A DNA stretch of 29,231 nt, from positions 1 through 29,231 of IMG/VR virus record IMGVR_UViG_3300046095_000092; one strand, written 5' to 3'. Made by a program: the position numbers and the translations under genes. The DNA comes from a virus. How positions within the stretch are numbered: position 1 is the first letter of the stretch; each line of letters starts with the position of its first letter. This document shows positions 21,056 to 28,457 of this stretch, piece after piece. Below the pieces are notes generated by a model. That model did not search any database and was not told where the DNA came from. It saw only the letters and a list, made by a program, of their open reading frames with translations.

Positions 21056-21249
21056 AGATAATAGATAAGATAGATGCTACTGCAGATGCTGTAAAGTATT
21101 CTAAGCACTCATGTGTGCAGCTCTATAAGATACGGGTTAAGTATGATGGCCCACAGCCTCGTGAGTGCTTCTGTGCATCTGTTAGGCGTAAGGTGTGGTA
21201 CAAAGACTTTATGAATTGGTATGAAAAGAGTCTTAGACAGGTACATTAG
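21034..21249 (+). CDS. Hypothetical basic protein (71 aa)
   Basis: The product (MFEQTDIEIIDKIDATADAV, then 'HSCVQLYKIRVKYDGPQPRE', 'CFCASVRRKVWYKDFMNWYE') has an acidic helix, then a basic Cys-containing second half. It may bind nucleic acid, although no known fold stands out. It overlaps the sigma gene by 29 bases, so the two are probably translated together, and it could be a partner of the sigma factor. Confidence 0.5.
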   Translation: MFEQTDIEIIDKIDATADAVKYSKHSCVQLYKIRVKYDGPQPRECFCASVRRKVWYKDFMNWYEKSLRQVH

Positions 21250-21766
21250 TACCCATTACCATGAGGTCAGGGCTTATACGCTGTACTTTCTCACTAAGAT
21301 GGGGAGTAATATCGAAGCGGATACTGTTATTAACAATAGCTACCTCCATGTACTAAGCATAAATGAGGATACCACAAGTGAAACCCAGGTGAAGAGCTAT
21401 CTGCTTAACACTATCAAGTATCAGATACTATGGAACACCTCACTCAGCCATAAGGATGATAGGGTTACTTCTATGGAGTATGACCCCAGTGAGCAGGAGG
21501 ATAACGAGCAGGACCTACAGGCTAAGATACTGGAGGATAAGATATACAGCACTCACAAGGGGCTGATAGAGATATACAGAAGCGAGATAGATGATCATGT
21601 GCACAGGATAGTATTTGAGGCATACATAGATAAGGGATACACCACAGCAAGAGGGATGGCTAAGTACTTTGATATACCGGTAACATCTGCTCACTATCTG
21701 ATTAGAGAAATTAAACAAAATCTTAGAAAATTACAATATAGGTATGAGACTATCTCAAATAATTAG
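21221..21766 (+). CDS. ECF-like RNA polymerase sigma factor (candidate late activator)
   Basis: The 181 residues follow the layout of a two-domain (group 4, ECF) sigma factor. Residues 8-80 resemble region 2: 'YISTHYHEVRAYTLYFLTKM', 'EADTVINNSYLHVL', and 'VKSYLLNTIKYQIL', which recalls the 'WL..IA.N' helix of ECF factors. An acidic linker follows (DPSEQEDNEQDLQ). Residues 125-172 resemble region 4, ending in a helix-turn-helix 'GMAKYFDIPVTSAHYLIREI'. There is no anti-sigma gene next to it. It is the last gene of the early operon, and a late promoter (P-late5) lies within its 3' end. I infer that it redirects host polymerase to the AACA...AATATAGGT promoters. The family match is by eye. Confidence 0.65.
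   Translation: MKRVLDRYISTHYHEVRAYTLYFLTKMGSNIEADTVINNSYLHVLSINEDTTSETQVKSYLLNTIKYQILWNTSLSHKDDRVTSMEYDPSEQEDNEQDLQAKILEDKIYSTHKGLIEIYRSEIDDHVHRIVFEAYIDKGYTTARGMAKYFDIPVTSAHYLIREIKQNLRKLQYRYETISNN
21714..21743 (+). promoter_or_regulatory. Late promoter P-late5 (AACA-N16-CAATATAGGT)
   Basis: AACA at 21714-21717, 16 bases, then CAATATAGGT at 21734-21743 abutting the ATG at 21744. It lies wholly inside the sigma gene coding sequence, so it would start the packaging transcript from within the activator gene. Confidence 0.65.
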
Positions 21767-21920
21767 TATCTTGGCTACATTCACTGCCTTGACGGGTGCC
21801 GTCTTTTTACTTAGAGATAACAGCGCTCTAGCAATGAGAGCAATGGGGATATGGGTAGTGCTTTATTATGGATGGTTATTTTTAGAACAATACGAATATG
21901 AAAAAGAAAGTAAAGAGTGA
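21744..21920 (+). CDS. Small membrane protein (58 aa)
   Basis: An ATG at 21744, set by the late promoter, opens 58 residues: 'MRLSQIISILATFTALTGAV', then a second hydrophobic stretch 'MGIWVVLYYGWLFLEQY' and a charged tail 'EYEKESKE'. Two membrane helices with a polar C-terminus are likely. It overlaps the sigma gene by 23 bases and the next gene by 23. First in the packaging transcript. Function is unknown. Confidence 0.6.
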   Translation: MRLSQIISILATFTALTGAVFLLRDNSALAMRAMGIWVVLYYGWLFLEQYEYEKESKE

Positions 21921-22098
21921 ATACTTAGGTAATTACATTACCAGGTACAATAGTTTGGGGTTTGAAACTTCATTCACAGTAACTGAGGAAACATCTGACG
22001 AAGCTGAGCACCTTACATCTGTAGGGTTAGGGTATCTCTTTGAAGAGGTAGCTACTAAGGGTAAGTATAAAGGGATAGAGAATGAGCCTGCTGAGTAA
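21898..22098 (+). CDS. Hypothetical protein (66 aa)
   Basis: The product (MKKKVKSEYLGNYITRYNSL, then 'TSFTVTEETSDEAEHLTSVG') has a basic start and acidic C-terminal half. It overlaps both neighbours by about 20 bases in a compact late operon. I do not recognise the family. Confidence 0.5.
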   Translation: MKKKVKSEYLGNYITRYNSLGFETSFTVTEETSDEAEHLTSVGLGYLFEEVATKGKYKGIENEPAE

Positions 22099-22414
22099 AT
22101 ACTATGCTTTTGTAGACTCTTATAATGACTATCCTAAGCAAGCTACTGAGAATGCTAAAATAGCAATCAGGTGGGCAGAAGAGAATGGATGGGGTAGCTG
22201 TGGTACTGCAGTAGGTAAAGCTAGAGCTAATCAGTTAGCTAAGGGTGAGAATATCACTAGAGATACCATTGCTCGCATGGCAGGCTTTGAACGTCATAGG
22301 CAGAACTCACAGAAAGAGTTAGGTGATGGATGCGGTAGATTGATGTGGTTAGCCTGGGGAGGTGATGAGGGTGTAGAATGGGCCCAACGTAAACTTAAAG
22401 AAATAGATAAATGA
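22082..22414 (+). CDS. Conserved 'RANQLA...WGGDEGVEWA' domain protein (110 aa)
   Basis: The 110 residues include 'CGTAVGKARANQLAKGENIT', 'ARMAGFERHRQ' and 'CGRLMWLAWGGDEGVEWAQR', a conserved pattern I recall from phage head morphogenesis proteins, where it is often fused to proteases or other head proteins. Here it is a separate protein just before the terminase genes. The conserved Cys, Arg and Trp positions suggest a defined fold, but its function is not known to me. Coupled to the small terminase gene by ATGA. Confidence 0.6.
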   Translation: MSLLSKYYAFVDSYNDYPKQATENAKIAIRWAEENGWGSCGTAVGKARANQLAKGENITRDTIARMAGFERHRQNSQKELGDGCGRLMWLAWGGDEGVEWAQRKLKEIDK

Positions 22415-22833
22415 GACCTAAGCATATACCTACTCCCGATGATATGTGGGATTTATTTGAAGCCTACAAACGTTGGTGTAAAGAAAACCCTAGATACTCC
22501 TATTCCCTATCTACTAAGACAGGAGAGGCTACAGCAGTACCATTAGAGAGACCGCTTACTCAAGTGGGTTTCAGGACTTTTGCAGCAGATAAGGGGCAAA
22601 GTGTGCAGGATTATTTTGCAAACTACGAGGGTCGATATTCAGCGTATACGACAATCTGTGCACGCATAGAGGAAGCCATCCGCATGGACCAAATCGAGGG
22701 AGGTATGGTAGGGCAGTACAATGCATCCATTACTCAACGTCTCAACAACTTAACTGAGAGGGTTGACACTACCACTAAGGGAGATAAGATAGAGAGCATA
22801 CAGGTGACCATAGTGCGGCCTGATGCAGATTGA
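22411..22833 (+). CDS. Terminase small subunit
   Basis: The 140 residues (MRPKHIPTPDDMWDLFEAYK, 'PLTQVGFRTFAADKGQSVQD', 'YTTICARIEEAIRMDQIEGG') match small terminases of Bacteroidota phages. 'LTQVGFRTFAADKG' looks like a helix-turn-helix that recognises packaging DNA, and the C-terminal half is a helical oligomerisation region. The large subunit follows one small gene later. The pac or cos site it binds cannot be placed from the sequence. Confidence 0.75.
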   Translation: MRPKHIPTPDDMWDLFEAYKRWCKENPRYSYSLSTKTGEATAVPLERPLTQVGFRTFAADKGQSVQDYFANYEGRYSAYTTICARIEEAIRMDQIEGGMVGQYNASITQRLNNLTERVDTTTKGDKIESIQVTIVRPDAD

Positions 22834-22990
22834 TTTTATGTGTGCTGTGGTAGAGGACTACATCTACAAAATGAAAGGCGTACAGGTTAGGATAGATAGG
22901 AGGGCAGTAGCTACCGATGGCAGGCAGATGGCTATGCTAATGAATGCATATCAGATAGCAAATGGAAATAAAGAGCACAGTAATATTTGA
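22823..22990 (+). CDS. Small protein between terminase subunits (55 aa)
   Basis: From the ATG at 22823 the frame encodes 55 residues (MQIDFMCAVVEDYIYKMKGV, then 'QVRIDRRAVATDGRQMAMLM'); an in-frame ATG at 22838 is an alternative. It overlaps the small subunit gene by 11 bases and the large subunit gene by 29, filling the gap between them. It is moderately basic. Function is unknown. Confidence 0.55.
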   Translation: MQIDFMCAVVEDYIYKMKGVQVRIDRRAVATDGRQMAMLMNAYQIANGNKEHSNI

Positions 22991-24113
22991 GAAAAACTAC
23001 GAGGCACTCAATGACCCTGGCATTAGGTTTGTAATTAACGAGGGAGGGAGCAGGAGCTCTAAGACATATAGCCTTTGTCAGTTAGTTATTATATACTGCC
23101 TACAGAACAACCATAAGGTAGTATCTGTTATCCGTAAGACATTCCCTGCCCTAAGGGCTACAGTGCTAAGAGACTTTATAGAGATACTTAAGGAGCTCAA
23201 CATCTATTCAGTAGAGGACCACAATAAGAGTGAGCACATATACACCTTCCCTAATGGATCTATAGTGGAGTTCTTTAGTGTGGATGATGAGCAGAAGATA
23301 CGAGGTAGAAAGAGAGACATAGCATGGTGCAACGAAGCCAATGAGCTATACTTCGATGACTTCACTCAGCTGAACATGAGAACAGAGAGTAAGCTAATCT
23401 TTGACTACAACCCTAGTGAATCTACCTCATGGCTATATGAACTACCACAGGAGGAGAGCATCATGATCAAGTCAACGTACAGGGATAACCCATTCCTACC
23501 TCAGAGTATCAGGACTCAGATAGAGGACCTTAAGAGAACGGATGAGGCACTGTATCAAATCTATGCACTGGGTGAGAAAGCAATCAGCAAGAGTAACATC
23601 TACAGCCAATGGTCATTCGTAGCGCATAGGCCTGCTAAGTTTGTCAAGTTTGTGTATGGCCTTGACTTTGGATACAATCACCCTACCGCACTCATGAGGG
23701 TGTACTACTGTGATAAGGACATCTACGTTGAGCCCGTGATATATGAGAGCTACCTGACCACTACCATGCTGATTGAAAGGTTAGCAACCCTAGGCATAGA
23801 GCAGACTGTTAGTATCCTAGCTGACTACTCACGGCCTGAGATTATTCAGGAGATGAATATAGCAGGGTATGATGTACTGAACGCTAACAAGGTAGTTAAG
23901 AAAGGGATAGATAACCTTAAGACCTTTGGTGTGATATGCCAGGATGATAAGGCACTCAAGAGGGAGTATGAGAATTACAAGTGGAAAAAGGTAGGAGACT
24001 TTATAACAGATGAGCCAGTTAAACTATTTGATGATGCCATGGATGCAATCAGGTACGCAACTACTCACATTAAGCAGCAGTATTATTCTGATGATGTCTA
24101 CTATGCATTCTAA
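22962..24113 (+). CDS. Terminase large subunit
   Basis: The 383 residues form a packaging motor. ATPase half: Walker A 'INEGGSRSSKTYSL' (28-35), Walker B 'DIAWCNEANE' (119-128), coupling motif 'LIFDYNPSES' (about 145-154). Nuclease half: 'VYGLDFGYNHPTAL' (Asp235), 'ILADYSRPE' (Asp288) and 'KLFDDAMDAIRYA' (Asp357-361), the RNase H-like acidic triad. It belongs to the PBSX/XtmB-like type. It translocates DNA into the head through the portal and cuts it. The portal gene is far away on the circle. Confidence 0.9.
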   Translation: MEIKSTVIFEKNYEALNDPGIRFVINEGGSRSSKTYSLCQLVIIYCLQNNHKVVSVIRKTFPALRATVLRDFIEILKELNIYSVEDHNKSEHIYTFPNGSIVEFFSVDDEQKIRGRKRDIAWCNEANELYFDDFTQLNMRTESKLIFDYNPSESTSWLYELPQEESIMIKSTYRDNPFLPQSIRTQIEDLKRTDEALYQIYALGEKAISKSNIYSQWSFVAHRPAKFVKFVYGLDFGYNHPTALMRVYYCDKDIYVEPVIYESYLTTTMLIERLATLGIEQTVSILADYSRPEIIQEMNIAGYDVLNANKVVKKGIDNLKTFGVICQDDKALKREYENYKWKKVGDFITDEPVKLFDDAMDAIRYATTHIKQQYYSDDVYYAF

Positions 24114-24114
24114 A

Positions 24115-24144
24115 AACAAAACACCAGGATAAAATAATATAGGT
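24115..24144 (+). promoter_or_regulatory. Late promoter P-late4 (AACA-N16-TAATATAGGT)
   Basis: AACA at 24115-24118 and TAATATAGGT at 24135-24144 abut the ATG at 24145. It lies in the 31-base gap after the terminase gene. A second AACA occurs nearby (24120-24123), so the exact upstream element is less certain than in the other copies. Confidence 0.6.
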
Positions 24145-25611
24145 ATGGCAATTAATTTAAAGGCACAGCCTCAAGTGCTCACACCTGCGTACAACCCTAT
24201 CAAGTATATCTATGATAGCACCAATAAAAACCTTGGAGGCTTTAAGTATATTTTTGAGGTATACGAATCAGGCACTGTCAATCAGATAGCAGAGTACAGG
24301 GTGCTACCTGTTTACTCTACAGGGTTTGGTGAGATAGACTTAACTAAGCTATTGCAAGCCAAGGTAAGCTATGACCTATTCCCTACTAACACCACGGTGT
24401 ACAATGCACCGAACAGCCATTACAAATATGATGTCAAGGTAGGTGAGGAGTATCTTACTACGACCACGTTTACCTCTCTTATGAGTCAGTATGTTATTTC
24501 ACCATACTCGGGTAGATTACAGCTCAATGGAGCTAACACATTTGTGGTAGGTGATCAGATAGTGTTAACGCAAACAGGTGTAGGTACAGTTAACCCTACC
24601 CTTGATGGACTATACACCGTGCTAGTTGCTACTCCTACATTCATTGTCATTAACTTCCTATGGTCAGCAATCATTAACCCTAACAAGGACGTTGCCATTA
24701 CCTATGCCGATGGGAGAAAGACAGTGACCTACAATATCATTGATAACCTAAATAATTATGTGTTCAATGGTGCACTACCTTGGATTGAGTGGCCTAGCTA
24801 TAATCATTTAGACTACTACCTAACTGCTCCGACAAAAGAATTCCTTACCTCCATCCCTGCTACCAACTTCTACTCTACCTTATCTCAGGACCTATGGATG
24901 AATGCGGTGTATGGCTCTATGCCTGGAGGTACTCATAAGATAGTATTCACTAATGATGGGGGTGATATATTTAGCAAGAGTGTAGCTGCATCAGACCACG
25001 TAACAGGTAATGCGGTAGGTCCTAACAACGCAGGTACCTTGACTGTTATTGCAGGCTCACTGCCATTGATTAACCCTACGACTGAATACTATGAGTATTA
25101 CTATGAGCATGCAGGCAATCAGGTAACACAAAGCTACCGAGTTAACATAGATCGTAGAGTACGGAGTCAAGAGTACAGCATTATATTCCTAGACCGATAT
25201 GGCTCATGGGGTAGCTTTGCATTCACAGGTAGAGCATACCAAAAAGGTACGGTACAACGGGAGCAGTATAACATGGATGTACAGGGTAAGATATTAAGCA
25301 GTGAGTGGACCTATGACCTGATAGATAGAGGCTATGTTAACAGCTATATAACAGTTGAGGAAACCATTGACCTTAATACCGATTGGATGACTCAGGAGAT
25401 GGCTACCTATTTCACTGAGCTAATCAGTTCACCCTATACATACTTCAAGGTGAGCTACTATGATGAGGACTGCGACATGCCTTACAGCACTAAGTATGTG
25501 AGCTGCAATATAGTGACCTCTAGCTATGAGTATTACAAGCAGCGAAATAAGAATCTAATCAAGCAAAGCATTACTATTAAGCTAGCTAATAACGACATGG
25601 TCAATGGTTAG
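24145..25611 (+). CDS. Tail protein (distal tail/baseplate candidate, 488 aa)
   Basis: The 488-residue product starts 'MAINLKAQPQVLTPAYNPIK' and is beta-rich throughout, without a membrane segment. The N-terminal 150 residues ('YNPIKYIYDST', 'YIFEVYESG', 'EIDLTKLLQ') resemble the start of a large tail protein family in Bacteroidota phages, with a distal tail or baseplate role likely. It is directly followed (8-base overlap) by the 950-residue tail protein and then the tape measure gene. The role is inferred from order and sequence style. Confidence 0.55.
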   Translation: MAINLKAQPQVLTPAYNPIKYIYDSTNKNLGGFKYIFEVYESGTVNQIAEYRVLPVYSTGFGEIDLTKLLQAKVSYDLFPTNTTVYNAPNSHYKYDVKVGEEYLTTTTFTSLMSQYVISPYSGRLQLNGANTFVVGDQIVLTQTGVGTVNPTLDGLYTVLVATPTFIVINFLWSAIINPNKDVAITYADGRKTVTYNIIDNLNNYVFNGALPWIEWPSYNHLDYYLTAPTKEFLTSIPATNFYSTLSQDLWMNAVYGSMPGGTHKIVFTNDGGDIFSKSVAASDHVTGNAVGPNNAGTLTVIAGSLPLINPTTEYYEYYYEHAGNQVTQSYRVNIDRRVRSQEYSIIFLDRYGSWGSFAFTGRAYQKGTVQREQYNMDVQGKILSSEWTYDLIDRGYVNSYITVEETIDLNTDWMTQEMATYFTELISSPYTYFKVSYYDEDCDMPYSTKYVSCNIVTSSYEYYKQRNKNLIKQSITIKLANNDMVNG

Positions 25612-28456
25612 GATACAACTAGCAACAGGCTACCTAGATGTTAAGGAGGGTACATCATTCCCCTTAAGTTTTCAGGTAGGAGACATTAGAGATATATCTT
25701 CTAGGAAAGGTAGCTTCTCTAAGACCATTACATTGGTAGGCAGTAAGAATAACAATAACCTACTTAATCACTACTATGATGTTAACATTGTAGCTGGTAC
25801 CTTTAACATCAATGCATTAACTACATGCTCAGTTATTCAGGATGGTATCCCCGTCATGGAGAATGCAAGCATGCAGCTCACCTCAGTTAAAAAGGTACAG
25901 CTCACCGAGCAGTATGAGGAGCATGTGGAGTATGAGGTATTGATTAAAGAGAGCAAGGCAGATTTCTTTACAGCCATCAATAACAAGGAGCTAACTGATA
26001 TAGATTTTAGTGACCTTAATCATAACTATGATGCATTCAATGTATTCAGTAGGTTTAGCAATACGGTGGTAGATGGCTTCAAGTACTTCCTCCCAGGTAG
26101 TGGTAGTGTGTTCACAGTTACTCAGGAATATAAGCCTGCCATCTTTGCTAAGACTTACTTCGATAGGATATTCCAAGATGCAGGATTTACATACAGTTGG
26201 CCTGACTTGGTAGATGATAAGTTTGACAGGTTAGTCATTCCTTACAATGGGGATACAGATAACTTTGATTACAATGATTATACGGTCAAGGCAAGTGCAG
26301 GACCTAAGACATTTATCTCTACAGGCTTTGCAGGTAGTATAGGAGCTAACCCTGCATTCAACTTAACTACAATGCCATGGACGGAGATAGAGGACCCACA
26401 GAATATCTTTAACCCTGCGACAGGTAACTACACCATACCGTTTAATATCAGCTCAAATAACTCACAGCAGTACGACTGCAGCGTGACTATGACTTATGAG
26501 CTAAGGCTAGTTAACTCTCACACCGGCACATTGTTCTCAGGTACTAATACCTTTGCCTCACCTGTATTCTACAGGCCTAGGCTATTAGCTAATGTAAACA
26601 CTACTCAAGTAGCTGCTGTTAACCTATACACTAACCCTGCACCATTGAACAATAGTACTGCTATTACCTATGCAGTGCAGAGCCCTACCTCCATTCCTGT
26701 AGGTACCACTACAATCTTAAGTCAAACAGTTACTGCTAGCATACCTATAACTGCTCCAAGTGTACCATCGGGTGCTTCAGCATTCTTAAAGTTTGATGTC
26801 ATTAAGGATAGTTTTCAGCTACCTAACCAACCTGCTCTTAACCCTGCCTGGAAAACAGGCTCAGCTACAGGGCCTCTATGTGCTGCTAACAAAATTAGGA
26901 TGCATGTAGTAGTAACTAGCATTAACATTAGCATCACCCCATCTAATAACATTTATGCGAGTGCTGGTATCATTGATGTGAATGACTATGTGCCTCAAAA
27001 GATTAAGCAGAATGATTTTATTAAGGGTATCTTTAACATGTACAACCTCTATGTAGATGTAGATAAAAACCAACCTAATCAGCTCAACCTCATCCACAGG
27101 GATGCATACTACGATGCAGGTCAAGAGGTGGATTGGACTTACAAGCTAGCCAAGGATAGAGAGCAGTCACTGTCATTCTTACCTGAGCTAACAAGTAAGA
27201 AACTAATACTCACATACACACCTGATACGGATGGTCCTAATGCTACGTACACTACAGCTACCAATCAGATATACGGGCAGGCAGAGGTAGTCTTTGATAA
27301 CGAGTATGTTAAGGATGTAACTACTAAGCCTGTGCTCTTTGGTCCTACGCCACTAATCAAGAGTTCATTTGGTGCATTCGTACCAATGTTATCAGGGCAG
27401 GCTCCTAAAACTAACATACGTATACTATACGATAGCACTGCAGATGTAGGCTTGACCTCCTGCTCACCTTATCACATATATGACTATGGTACTGTAGGTA
27501 TGCAAAGTGTTACTAGCTATCCCTACGTAGGCCACTTCGATAACCCACTCAACCCTACCTGGGATTTGAACTTCTCAGTGTGTGCGTTCTACTATTACCA
27601 ACCATCAAGCCTAACAGATAACAATCTGTATAACAGGTATTGGAGGCGTACCATGGGGCAGATTAATAGTGGTAAGATGTTGACTGCCATGTTTAATCTC
27701 AAGGACACTGACATCCAAGCCTTAAGGCTCAATGATAAGATACGCATTGATAACTCATGGTGGAACATTAACAAGGTTATTGATTACAATGCCAATGCTA
27801 ATCAGCTCACACAAGTAGAGCTAATCAGTATAGATAGTGAGATAAACTTCATGCCGTTTATTAGCCCATTCGGCACACCAGGTGTGGGGCTTCCTAACAT
27901 CTCAGGCATACAGCAGGTAGCTAACAGCACTGTAGTCAAGACTAAGAGCATGAATAGTAATGTGCTCACAGGTGGTCAAGTGATTGGTGAGGTAGTGAAC
28001 AGGGGTAACGTGGTACCTGGAGGGCTCAGAGTAATGGTGGCCACTGAGGGGTACTCCGTTGAGGATGATGGTATAGTTACTGACAACCTAGTGGTAAGGG
28101 GTAGGCTTAACGGTATACCTATTGAGCCATCCTGCTACAAGTACACAGCTATACTTCTACAAACAGGAACAGCAGCCCCTACTGCAGATGTCAAAGAGTC
28201 TAGCTTTGGGGATATAGTATGGACTCGAGTTGCCGTAGGTCAGTATCAGGGAGTTATACAAAATTGGGAGATAGGTACTATCCTTGATAGTGAGCTAACT
28301 GTTATCATAAACAATGTTAATCCTGACGGGGTGATTAGTGCTCAGTATATAATATCGGGGAATAGATTAGATATAACAACAACTCAGATAGGTGTGGGCT
28401 ATGTAGATGGCTACCTTAATTATACTACTATCGAAATAAAATATTACAAGCCATAA
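25604..28456 (+). CDS. Large tail protein (tail hub / tail-associated candidate, 950 aa)
   Basis: The longest gene in the window. The N-terminus, 'VKEGTSFPLSFQVGDIRDIS' and 'RKGSFSKTITLVGSKNNNNL', follows a pattern I know from large tail proteins of Bacteroidota phages (a domain with 'D.R....R...SKTI...G...NN'). The protein is beta-rich, with repeated Ser/Thr/Asn-rich stretches. A hub or baseplate position next to the tape measure gene is likely. Toward the C-terminus, 'VVRGRLNGIPIEPSCYKYTA' and following may be a carbohydrate- or receptor-contacting region. Functions are inferred from family and location. Confidence 0.6.
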   Translation: MVRIQLATGYLDVKEGTSFPLSFQVGDIRDISSRKGSFSKTITLVGSKNNNNLLNHYYDVNIVAGTFNINALTTCSVIQDGIPVMENASMQLTSVKKVQLTEQYEEHVEYEVLIKESKADFFTAINNKELTDIDFSDLNHNYDAFNVFSRFSNTVVDGFKYFLPGSGSVFTVTQEYKPAIFAKTYFDRIFQDAGFTYSWPDLVDDKFDRLVIPYNGDTDNFDYNDYTVKASAGPKTFISTGFAGSIGANPAFNLTTMPWTEIEDPQNIFNPATGNYTIPFNISSNNSQQYDCSVTMTYELRLVNSHTGTLFSGTNTFASPVFYRPRLLANVNTTQVAAVNLYTNPAPLNNSTAITYAVQSPTSIPVGTTTILSQTVTASIPITAPSVPSGASAFLKFDVIKDSFQLPNQPALNPAWKTGSATGPLCAANKIRMHVVVTSINISITPSNNIYASAGIIDVNDYVPQKIKQNDFIKGIFNMYNLYVDVDKNQPNQLNLIHRDAYYDAGQEVDWTYKLAKDREQSLSFLPELTSKKLILTYTPDTDGPNATYTTATNQIYGQAEVVFDNEYVKDVTTKPVLFGPTPLIKSSFGAFVPMLSGQAPKTNIRILYDSTADVGLTSCSPYHIYDYGTVGMQSVTSYPYVGHFDNPLNPTWDLNFSVCAFYYYQPSSLTDNNLYNRYWRRTMGQINSGKMLTAMFNLKDTDIQALRLNDKIRIDNSWWNINKVIDYNANANQLTQVELISIDSEINFMPFISPFGTPGVGLPNISGIQQVANSTVVKTKSMNSNVLTGGQVIGEVVNRGNVVPGGLRVMVATEGYSVEDDGIVTDNLVVRGRLNGIPIEPSCYKYTAILLQTGTAAPTADVKESSFGDIVWTRVAVGQYQGVIQNWEIGTILDSELTVIINNVNPDGVISAQYIISGNRLDITTTQIGVGYVDGYLNYTTIEIKYYKP

Positions 28457-28457
28457 C

